From Ichthyophthirius multifiliis (Eukaryota; Ciliophora; Oligohymenophorea; Hymenostomatida): a stretch of 37,583 nt of DNA. Made by a program: the position numbers and the translations under genes. The stretch covers positions 1-37,583 of the forward strand of contig NW_004086364.1 in the NCBI RefSeq assembly GCF_000220395.1, in the 5' to 3' direction. The notes under the pieces were generated by a model. The model ran no database searches, was not told the origin of the DNA, and was given only the letters and a program-made list of their open reading frames with translations. Positions within the stretch are counted from its first letter, which is position 1, and each line of letters begins with the position of its first letter. Below are positions 24,763-36,045 of this stretch, piece by piece.

Positions 24763-27064
24763 TCATTTTAAATAATTTTCTTATATATAATAAGTAAACA
24801 TTTAAGTTCTAGTAAAACTTTTAATAAAACTGTCTTATTTTCCATAGTTTTCTAAAAATTTCTCCTTTATAAAATCAAAAGTAAGATTTTTTTAATCATC
24901 AGATACTAAAGTCTCTTTGTTTGGAAAACAACAAATAATATTATCTTTTAAATAATCGTTAAATTTTTCTATTATTTGATAACATAAATTTTTAGTATCT
25001 TTATTTTATAAAGAAGAATAAGAAAAATTCACATCTTCATCATCACTTATTTTTCTGACGTATTTTTACACATGTTAATCATACTATGAATACTATTTTT
25101 TTTTTAATTGATTATATAAAGGCTGTATTTCCTAACTGATATTTTTGAAAACTTTATTTGAAATATCTTTTATTATGAATGAATTTATTATTTCAAAATT
25201 TTAATTATCTACTATTACATAAAGCTAGTTTTTATATTTAGAGTCTAATCTTTTGTTTATTATGCTCTGTTTATCTATGTTTAAACCCACTATCATGGGT
25301 ACAGGAGAATCGAGAAAATCCATCGCATTTAACGGTAGACTATAAACTGAAGGATAAAGCCATTAAAAAGGTCTAATAAGAAACTTTTGAAATAAAAGGC
25401 AAGTGGAAGTCAATATTGAGAGATTTTTGGAAACAAAGCATATGTTATTTTCTAATAAAATGGACATGAAAATGAATATTATTTAGTCTAGGTTTTAAAA
25501 ATTATTGAATATAGTATCTATTATCCAGTCAAGAAGCATTTGACATTAAGATAATTGATCAAAGGAATATTTTATTAAATTTTAATTGCATTAAAATACT
25601 ATATTATTTTACTATATGCATTATTAGCCCTATAATTTTGACAAATATTAAGTGGATATATTATGTATTTATTAAAGGAAAAAATTGGAGTCGATTTTTA
25701 AATCTTATATAGGTTTTATGTTATCGTATAATTAAAGTCTTTATAATTTAATTTCGTTCATAATACAGTTTGCAAGTTCAAAAAAAAAAATGATGTAAGG
25801 AACTTAAGTTACAAAGCATAAAACTTTCTCCACTTCAAATATTTTTGGTTTTTTTTAATATTATTGGATCCTTTAGAATTTTTATTATTATTGTAATATT
25901 TCCTTTATTATTAATCATTTTTTTTATTTCCTGCTATGTATTCTCCTCCTCCTATATTATTTGAGATGAAAAAATCTTTAAATTTAACACAAATACAATA
26001 GAGAATATTATTATTATTTTAATTTATTTTATCTTCATTTACAATAAAAGTCAAAATAAATAGACTTTAGTTTGCTTACGTATTTCCAGAAAAAACTAAG
26101 TTGTTTATTTCACTGTTTGAATCAGAATTTTTCAATCGGCGAATATTCACGCCAGTTGGAAAAGCGTAATTTTAAATTGAATCATCTATTTAAGTTATAT
26201 TATTGCTATTTAATTTATATTAGTAGTTTACTATGGGGTTCATTGTGAATTAAATTCGATCGCTTTTTTCATGCAATTCATTTATTTAATTATAGTCAGG
26301 ACCTATTATATATATTTCATCTAATATATTGTCTTATTCATTTACAAAATTTGTGCATATACTATGTCGTGTATATTTTATTAGATTTTCGTTTGATTTT
26401 TCTTCACTTGTGTCTGTATAAAATCTATGGATTTACTTTTCCATATTTTATTCTTCTACTAAATTAAAATCATCTGATATATCATATAAGTGGATTTTTC
26501 GGTTAACAAAATTTATTTGTTGGGCAGGCTTTTCTATTGGGAATTATTAATGAGCTATGTTTTCAGAATATTTACGGATTATAGATTGATTTTATATGTG
26601 AGATTAGCTTTTTATTTTTCCTCTTCGCCTTCATTTATTTATTGTTATTTTTTTGGGTTGGCTTAATTTATGTACTATTTTATGTAAGCATTATCTGCTG
26701 AAAATTTATAAGGCTTTTTTTGCATTATCTATAATTATTATTCGTATTTATCGTTAATATTTGTTATTTTAGATGGAATTTCTGATATTTATCTTAATTA
26801 TTCGGATAATTAAATTATTTATTAGTCTTTTTATTTCATTTATTTTATGGCATTTAGGTATGATTGTTGGATTTATAATAAATGCTTTTCTTGTTGTTGC
26901 ATTTTGCTCTTTTAAATTATTAGATCTTATTTTAATTTTTAATAGATTTAATCGTATATGAGAATTATTTGGTTAAATATTTGCTTTGTTTAATCGCTTT
27001 TTGATTGTGTGCATTATTATTCAAATTATTATATTAAGTCTTTGAGCTTATCATTATTAATCAT
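24763..27064 (-). CDS. DENN-domain protein (probable Rab guanine-nucleotide exchange factor)
   Basis: About 767 residues, no intron needed. Residues 1-125 form a Gln-rich coiled coil (MINNDKLKDLIQQFEQQ, SYLNAIKQMKQKDQQIIQLS). The upstream DENN module is seen as DEIYIIGPDYNQ (about 245) and MNPIVNYQY with AFPTGVNIRRL, then SLFILTFIVNEDK and ILYCICVKFKDFF. The core DENN shows EVEKVLCFVTQVPYIIFF (about 412), IIFIFMSILLENNICFVS, WLYPSVYSLPL and FLDSPVPMIVGLN (about 582), the most diagnostic block. The downstream part ends EKFLENYGKQDSFIKSFTRT. DENN proteins activate Rab GTPases on membranes; the target is unknown here. Two single-base gaps are inferred: near 26609-26619 and in the T8 run at 25849-25856. 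With both filled the length is a whole number of codons. Confidence 0.88.
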
Positions 27065-27295
27065 TTTTCTTTATTTATAATTAATATTTTTTTTATTTTG
27101 AGAATATAATTATGGCGAATGAATTATTTTTTTTAAAATTAAATATTATATAAAAAATATAGTTTTTTATTTTGTTTGTAATTTAAAAAATTTATTATTA
27201 TTTTTTTATTAAATGAATAAAAATTTTAAACTAAAAAACTTAATAAAGTTTAATTTTAAAAAAAATAAAAAATCGCAATAAATAAATTAAAAAAC

Positions 27296-30257
27296 TCATA
27301 TATCAAATTCAATTTATTTTTCTAAATTAGTTTCCAAAATACCTTTAATAGATTTCAAAAATATTTTCAATTCAACAATTATATTTTCCTTTTAGACATT
27401 TTTATAAGCCTAAATCATTAAAAGACTTTATTCATATAAAAGCTAGCATTATTTCCTATAAAAAATATTAAACAAAAATATAAAAAAATCTAATTTACTT
27501 TTCAGTTTGCCAACCAACAATCTATAATACTTAACATGATTTCATTCTATATCTAGCTACAATTTCCAAAAGTTCTTATTTTTTTTCCAAAAATTAATTT
27601 TCTAATTCTTAAATTTGCTCCTCTTTATTATCTAAGACTACAAATTTAACTTTTGACCCTATATTTTCTTAGTCTTAGTCTTTTAATTTTTACAAAAGTA
27701 AATTTATTTTATTATCTTTTTAGAAATTCTCGAAATCTATTTCAATTTCTTTAAAATTTGCCCATTAAAACCATACATCGTATCTTTCTCCCATTTCTAT
27801 TTATAAATATTAAAAAAGCCTTTCAATACGATTCTTATAAGTATTTACAGATTATTTATATTATAATTAATGATAGATACTCAATTAATATTTAAAAATC
27901 TAGACTACTTAGCTTAAAGCTTCAAAATCAACCACGTCTTTATGTCCTAGTCCTGTTATTCTTTCTATACACTCGAAATATTTGTAAAATTTTTTATTAG
28001 ATAGAGATATATAGAGTAAATTTTACCATATTCTCCAGTTTCTTTCGCAGTATTTGACGGCTTGGTCTAGGGTTGAATAAGCTTCTAATTTTTTGCCTTA
28101 TTTCATTAAACAACCAGATAGATTTGCCCAAGATTCACCTTATTATTCGTCTATACTTACTACTGTTGAAAAACAATTTGTGGCGTTTTTTAAGTCATTT
28201 AGTTTCATATAAGCACAACCCATAGTAAACCAAGGGTCGGGTGTATATTTATTAATAGCAACAGCTTTTTGGAATGCTTTGATACTTTTTTAAAAATTTT
28301 ATTATTAGAAATAAATTCTTCCTAAAGATCGTTAAGCTCTAGCAAATGTTTTATTTGATAATTTCCACGCTTATTTATAATATGTAAAATCTCTAGATAA
28401 ATCTCCATATATAGTTAATAATTTTGGCGTAGGATTCTAAAAAAAAATATAAATAAGTCAATATATATATATATATATATACTTTAAAATGTTATTCAGC
28501 TAATTTTTAGCTTTGTCTATATGACCAGCAGTTTATAAACACTCAACACACTCTTCGAACATGCCTAATTTTTCGAATATTTCACAACTAGACATTACTA
28601 TTCCGATTTTCATGTATTTTTCAGCAAGGTTTTTTTATAGGTCGAAATAATGGGGATAATCAAGTGAAAATAAATATTTTGTCTTTCGAAATTCAAAGGA
28701 GTTTTATCGTTGAATTAATCAACTAAACTTTACATTTGTAAAAGTGCACGTTCCATTTTTTTAAATCTTACATATTCATTGGTTGATCTTTGTAATAAAC
28801 TACAAGAAAAAACCATCCAATTTAAACTTTTATCTAATAAAATATCACAATAGGCCTTTTATTTATATATAGTTAGTATTTTTATTAAAAATATACTTAT
28901 ATGTATTCATAATATGTTTCGTCATGTGTTGTTGAAGTATTTATATGTTTAATTAAACCCAAAATATATATTTAGTCATTTATATTAAGTTCACTTTTTT
29001 CATCTTTTTAAACTAAAGTATTTGTGTTTTCAAAAGTTTCATCTATCATAGGTTTTTCATAGAGAATGCATTCTTCGTCTAATAACATGTTTTTAGGCAT
29101 GTTTTAATCTTACATAGATTGTAGTAATTATTTTAAATCGACTTAATCTTTTTATTCTTCTTAAATTTATAAAAGATCATCATCAGTTAAATTCATTTGT
29201 TTAAGTTTATCAGATTAACATTAATTATTTTTTTTTACTTCAAAAATCAATTAACTAACATTATAAGCTTAAAATTTAGTCCTTTTACCCATTTTTCCTG
29301 TTATAAATAATTCTATATTTAATAATTCCTAAAATATAATAATGTATAAAAAATATATATATATATATATATTAAATTTACTTAAGCAAATTCTAATGAT
29401 CTTTTAGAAGAATTATATTTATAAAAAAAAAGATAAGCATGAGACTATTCAATGTATAAATTTGAAAGTACACTTCTTGTAAATTATATTTTTTTTTCTT
29501 TTAATAATTAAAAAAAAATTCTATAATTATCTATAACATGTTAATATAGTGTTCCTGTAGGAGTATAAAGTATTTACGAATGAATAAATTTTATTCTGGC
29601 TTAATATAGGATATAAAAGGGATTTTATGGGTTTTACTTGACTAAGAAATTAATTATTTCTTTTATTATAATAAATAAATGTGTTAAAGGCATCAATCTA
29701 GGCCAGTTTTCACTATCAACTTCTAAAAAATCAATTATCTTTTTGTTAAAACAATTAATATAGTATTATGTTTTAATAAATTTGTAATTAAAAATATTTA
29801 TTAAAGGATCTATTTATAGATCAAAGTTCTCTTTTAATATCTAAAAATTATAATTTGGGTATAACTTTTTCTTGATAATTTATTTCTTTGATTATTTTTC
29901 TTGTTTTAGTTTTTTTATTGAATTTGTATATAAAAACGAAGGTCCTGTCCATGTTTCCTTTAAAAAAATGGCTAATAATGTGTAAAATACTTAAAAAATA
30001 ATTTCTTTTTCATCTTTAATTTTAAATAAACTATCATTTATATTTTATAAACTTGATTGAATATCTTCTTCAAGTGTACATGATATTTAAATTGATAATT
30101 TTAACAAGTAATTATATAAAAGTTATTTTTGGTTTTATTCATCTATTTTATCAAATAAGTTTTTAAAGTTTTGTTCAATAAGGTCTTTTTCAAAATTAGA
30201 TATGTCGTCAATTTTAATAAATTATGGGTCGATGTATTTTTTGTAGAAGTTATCCAT
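27296..30257 (-). CDS. TTC27: TTC27/Emw1-like tetratricopeptide protein
   Basis: About 926 residues in five exons; introns 29329-29381, 28856-28896, 28437-28482 and 27456-27498, all GT-AG. Seen: KETWTGPSFLY, GKMGKRTKFQAYNVSQLIFEV, KHINTSTTHDETYYEYI, ILLDKSLNWMVFSCSLLQRS, ERALLQMQSLVDQFNDKTP, CEIFEKLGMFEECVECL, LSRDFTYYKQAWKLSN, RAQRSLGRIYF and then TPR units PWFTMGCAYMKLNDLKNAT, SWANLSGCLMKQGKKLEAYS and RNWRIWQNLLYI. The order and wording follow TTC27 throughout (human about 843 residues). The family is needed for growth in yeast (Emw1, cell-wall integrity); its molecular role is not settled. Single-base gaps are inferred in the A9 run at 29423-29431 and near 28677-28680; with both filled the coding length is a multiple of three. 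The C-terminal exon ends KQIEFDI. Confidence 0.92.
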
Positions 30258-31060
30258 TTTTATATATATAATATTTTATTTATATCTTATTATTAGGTAA
30301 AAATTTAGAAAATATTTATTTATTTTTATAATTTTATACCTTTAATATTAATTTAGTTTTTTATAGTATAATTCATATATAATTAAATATAAGTATATTA
30401 TAAAAATTAAAATAAGAATTCATTTTATATTTTTAAGTTCAAATTATATAAAGAAAAAAACATTGTGCAAATTTAATGATATTTTTTATAAAATGCAAAA
30501 AAAAAACTTAATATTAATATTAAAAATATTAAATATTAAAATAAAATATTAAAAGATATTATTTATATATTAAGTTTAATAAAGATTATATACATTAAAA
30601 AAATATATATGTAAATAAAAATAAGTATATATATATATATATATAAATATATATTTATATTTATATATATATATATTATTCATATTTAAATGAAAATATA
30701 AATTTATGAATATAAGAATAAATGATTATAGGAATATATGAATATATAAATATATGAATATATGAATATATGAATATATGAATATATGAATATATGAATA
30801 TATGAATATATGAATATATGAATATATGAATATATGAAGATTATGAATATATGAATATATGAATATATGAATAAATGATTATATGAATAAATTAAAATAT
30901 GAATATATGAATATATGAATATAAGATTATATGAATATATAAATATATGAATATATGAATATATGAATATATGATTATATGAATATATGAATATGATTAT
31001 ATGAATATATGAATATATTAATATATGAATATAAAAATATATGAATATAAAAATATATGA

Positions 31061-31102
<42 letters not shown>

Positions 31103-31219
31103 TTTTTCTTTTATATTATTTTTTTTTTTTTTTGAATTCTATTATTTTTTTTGACTTATTTAAATCATTACATTATATAAAGTAATATATATATTTATAT
31201 TATTTGTTATATATTATTA
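30258..31219. other. Intergenic region dominated by tandem repeats
   Basis: Between the starts or ends of TTC27-like and SAM-LRR genes. AT-rich flanks surround the octamer minisatellite at about 30725-31070 and TA tracts at 30628-30680 and 31068-31100. No gene seen. Confidence 0.75.
30725..31070 (+). repeat. Octamer minisatellite, unit GAATATAT
   Basis: About forty tandem copies of an eight-base unit, near perfect over 30740-30835 and then with scattered variants (GATTATAT, GAATATAA, GAATAAAT). The variants cluster in small groups, suggesting local duplication. Two TA tracts flank it. Confidence 0.93.
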
Positions 31220-32642
31220 TCATTAAAAATTATTAAATGTGCCATATGTATTAGGAATATGTTTAGTAGTTTAAGTAGCTTAATTTCCTCTATAATCATT
31301 TGCTACATTTAATTTTTGATAAGATTTTGGGTTTTTAAATTAAAATGAATTTATTTCTACAATGCTGATTGTCTTTCCTTCTACACTTTCTAAGTTTTTA
31401 GCTGGATCTTCTTTTTATTTTTCATTATTTTTAGGACTTTTTTTTTCATCTAACATACCGCTTTTTTTTTATTAAACATAAAAAATAATCATCAAAATAA
31501 AATAATATTATACTGTTTTTTTTTCCATAAATTAAATAAAAATTATCTTTCGTTTACTAAAATTTATTTATCATCTAGTATTTCTTTAAATATATATAAT
31601 TTTTTTTTTTTTATTTATAAGACATTTTTGTTTTTTTTACGTAATGTTTTTGACATTAAAACCATTCTATCTCTATATTTTTAAATTTAAGTTAAAGGGT
31701 TACCTTTAATATATAATTCTGTAAGATTTTTCATTGAGGATAAAGGATCTAAAAACATCTATTTTTTATTTAATTATAAAACATAAAAAATATTAATACA
31801 TCAAATTTGCAAAGTTAATTATTATTTAATTTCAATTTTTATATTTATTCCAAATAAATAAAACTTTCAATATTAATTACATTATTTCCTTAACACTCAA
31901 ATAATAAAAGAGAACTTCCTATACATTTTAAGCTTTGTTCATCAAAAGTGAATTCTTTATCTCCTATTAATTAATTATTAATATAAAGTTCTTTCAAATT
32001 TCCTAAATATTCCAATCCTTCAAGCCTTGAAATTAAATTTTTGCTAATATATAATTTTTCGAGTTTTTTAAGACCTTGTAAACCTTTTAATTAAAAATTT
32101 TTATTATTATCTAATTGCAATGTATGCAATTATCTCATATCATCTAGAAATTAAATTTCTTTTATAAAATTATGAAATAAGTGTAGAGTTTTTAATCCTG
32201 TGCAAAATTGTATGTCTTCTCCGATTATTTCGAAGTTTTTTTCATTTAAAGATAGCACATTTATAGTTGATAAAAATTTCTTTTCGTTCATATCTTTGTC
32301 CTTTTTTTTATTTGTGGCTTTTAATATGTCTTATATATTTATTTTTTTTGAATCTCCTATTGATTTTTGGCTTTATGTTTATGTATTTAATGATGTTTTA
32401 GTGTTTTCTTTATATTAATTTGATTATTAGAGAGGTTATAGGGTTTTTACTTAATTTATAATGGACAAAAGCTTTTGAATCTTTATTTAATCTTACTCTA
32501 TGTTACATTTATTTATTATACCTTAGTTTAATTCTTTTATACTATCCCAATTGTCAAAACCGTTTTTGATGAGATCTGGAAGATATTCTTCAAGAGAGTT
32601 TTATTCTATTAAATTTAAAAAATAATCGAATTTTTCAGCCAT
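31220..32642 (-). CDS. SAM-domain and leucine-rich-repeat protein
   Basis: About 384 residues in five exons: 32451-32642, 31865-32407, 31641-31748, 31514-31583 and 31220-31460. Residues about 14-64 form a SAM-like bundle (SLEEYLPDLIKNGFDNWDSI, GIINKCNIEQDQIKIQKLL). After a basic linker, SDS22-type repeats follow: INVLSLNEKNFEIIGED, LKTLHLFHNFIKEIQFLDD, LHTLQLDNN, LEKLYISKNLISRLEGLE, LKELYINNQLIGD and, across an intron, NPLSSMKNLTELYIKGNPLT. The cap is YRDRMVLMSKTLQILDDKQ, typical of the LRR C-terminal cap in ciliary and axonemal LRR proteins. The splice joins NIE|NPLSS and KTL|QILDD both restore the repeat pattern. A disordered Lys/Pro-rich tail ends GTFNNFQ. One base is missing in the T8 run at 32342-32349. 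Role in ciliary structure is inference. Confidence 0.85.
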
Positions 32643-33157
32643 TTTTTTATTATTGCCAAAATATATTTATAATGGATTTTTTTTTTTATTTTAAAAAAGT
32701 AAAATATATATTAATTTTTTTAAAAAATAAATAATTTATTAATTTTTTTTTTATTTATTTTAACTAATATTTTTATTCTAAATAATTTTTTGATTGTAAC
32801 ATTATTATATATATATATTTTTTAAATAATATAAAAAATTTTAATTATTGAATATAATATTTTTATGTATTTCTATTATGTTCTTTTTATTTATTTTTAA
32901 AATAAAATTATTAATAATTTCTAAAATCTATAATCTTTAAATATATATAAATAAAAAAATAAATTATATCAATTTAATATATATAAATAATACATTAACA
33001 ATGATATTATAATAAATTTATATTATATTTCTTCTAATGAAAAATAATATATAAAAAAATAAATTAAAATTTGCATAAAAAATTATAATTATTATAAATA
33101 AAGACCTTATTAAAACTAAATATTAAAAAAATAAAATATAAACTAAAAAAATAAAAA
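32643..33157. other. AT-rich divergent intergenic region
   Basis: Lies between the starts of the SAM-LRR gene and the large plus-strand gene, so it should contain both promoters. No distinct element can be picked out of the AT background. Confidence 0.55.
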
Positions 33158-33970
33158 ATGAGCTGTAAATAATAATTAAATAAATATAAAATATTAAAAA
33201 AATAAATAAAAAAGAAATATCTTAATCATATTTAGGAAAAGTAGGTTAAAATTTACTCTCTGGTAATAATTATGATTATTTTCAATAAAAAGCATAAAAC
33301 ATAAGATAGTAAGTATAATAAAAAAACAAAAGTTAAAAACCTAAAAAAATAAAAAAAAGAGCTTCTCTCCACAGTTTAGATCACGAAAAGTAATATAATT
33401 ATGCCTACTAAAATACTAAGCAATAAAGTAAAGAGACTATATATGATTCTTTACAATAAAAAGAAAAATAATTGCTTTTAGAAATTGCAAAATTAGACCC
33501 CAATTCAATTGAATTTAAATTAAAATAAATTCAATTTAAACAAAATAGATAATAAAAAGAAAATCTTGAAAAACTTATTATTATTAATAAATAATAAGGA
33601 AATCAAATAAGGATGAATTCGTAATAAAAGTTAGTTTCTTAAGAATTAAATATTAAATAATAATCTTACGATAATCGAATTTATAATTCAAAAGAAGGGT
33701 TTGTGATAAGGTTCGATTTTATTACTGATCTTCCAGTCACTTTTGATGATATATAAATTTAATTTGGTATTTTTAATAAAGGTTAGGCTTTAGAAACCTA
33801 CTTAAAAACAGATATTTATAAAGCTTAGTAATAAAGTAATAAATTCTCAAATTGCGTGCCAATTGAAAAAAGACTTATATAATCAATAAAACCACATACC
33901 GATTCTGTAATTTTTTTTGAATTATATGCGAATGAAAATGATATATTTAAAAGAAAAATTATTAAAAGAG

Positions 33971-34014
<44 letters not shown>

Positions 34015-35991
34015 ATAAATTTATATTTATATATATTCATTTATATTTATAATTTACTTTTTTTTTAATATTATAATTTAAAGGCTTGGACTATGCATGA
34101 AATTTTTTTTTATAATTTTATATTAAATTAAGGAAAGTTTAAATTGCCTTTTTATAATTAAGCTATAAATGCAAACAGTATTTTTAAATAATAATTATAG
34201 CCTATTTTTAATAGTTTTCTATTTATAAGGATTTGCTTACCTAATGATCCTAATCTCGATAATGAAATATATGTTTTTCATGAAGCAGAATATTAACTAT
34301 CATAATTGCATTCTAAAAACAGAGTTTAGAATAATTAGTAAAATACTAATTTTGGATATTAATATTATAATCCTGATATATAAATTATTCCATCAAATTT
34401 AGGGGGAGGTATCATTTTATTGTTTTTTTATTTTTAGCTTTTTTAAATAAGGTTTGAATAATCTTAGTCACAGAGTTCAAATTCCTGTTTATAATGGAAG
34501 TAATTTATAAAATTATAATTATATTTTAAATGAACATCCTAAGATATATAATTAATATATGTAAAATAACTAAGAAAAAAATCCTTATATAATGAATTAA
34601 ATTCCTTTTATTATTAATTAAGATCCTAAAGGAAATAATTATAAATAAGCCTAAATGTAACTTAATCAGCAAATTCATAGAATAAATCATCATAGTTTAT
34701 ACAATAATAGCAATAATTAAGGTGATCAATATATACCCAAAGATATATATTAATATTGTAATAATTCAGGAAATTATAGTAATAGAATTTTTTAATATGA
34801 AAATGAAAATAAATATCTAAATAATATTAAAAATTAAAATAATAAACGAGATTATAGTCATAATAATAATATAAATAATAATGATAGAAATTATAGAAAT
34901 AGTAATGATAGAAATAATAATTATAGAAATAATAATGATACAAATAATAATTATGATAGGAATAATAATAATAATTTTCCTTAAAATATTAATAAAGATT
35001 TTAATTATAAGAAATAAAATATATATCCAGATTATCAAAATATTGTTTAGCAAACTAATAGTTTTGAAAATAAAAAACCAATTAAAATTATAAATAATTA
35101 GAAGAAAAAACAAAAAGAATAAGATGAAACTTAATCAAAAAAAGACGAAATAAGAGAAGAAAATAAATCTGATAAATCCATAAATAAAAGCTAAAAAAAT
35201 TAAAAGGAAGTAAAAAAAAACAAAAAAATTCATGAAAATGTTAAAGATGATGAAGAAGTAGATTAAAAAATAGAAGCTATATAGAGTAAAAATATTGAAG
35301 ATAATTATAATAAAAATAAGAAGAAAAATAATAAAAAATAAAAAGATTAATCAGAAACTGCTTAAAAACATAAAGAAGTTTAAATAATATTAAAGAAATT
35401 ATAAAATATGGGAAAATATTAAAAATGTCGAATATAAATAGATTTTACTATTTATGATGGAATAAATATTATGAATGATATTAATGGAAAATATTGTTAA
35501 AATTAAGTTTTTTTAAATTTAAATAATGATAAAGATGAATTTGATTATAAATATAATTTTATTATTGATATTTAAAAGATAATTGATAATTACTAAAAAA
35601 ATTAAATTGAAGAAATTTATTTATTTATAAATTTTATTGTTAATAAAAAATCTATAGGATGGATTTTTGAAAATTTATTTAAGGTATTTATCTATTTTTA
35701 TATTTATACCTTTTATTATATAATTTACATATATAAAAATACTTAATACTTTTTTCTTATTTTATTTTTATAAAATAAGACTAAAAATTAAGATATATAA
35801 ATTAATAATGGATAATTTTAAAATTATATATTATAAAGTCCTGTTAAAAATCCTCCTTTTCCAATATAAAATTAAAAATCTGAAATGATTGTTCAATATA
35901 TAATATAAGAAACTAATTTTTAATATTCTGAATTACCTTTATATGTAAACATAAAGTAAAAATAAAAATTATTAAAAAATAAATAATGATA

Positions 35992-36045
<54 letters not shown>

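Noticed and set aside
30725-31070. CRISPR-like array.
   Set aside because: The repeat is a head-to-tail octamer with no spacers; it is a minisatellite in eukaryotic DNA.
34817-35113. An Ile-rich hydrophobic frame on the minus strand.
   Set aside because: It is the complement of the Asn-coding AAT-type repeat of the large plus-strand gene.
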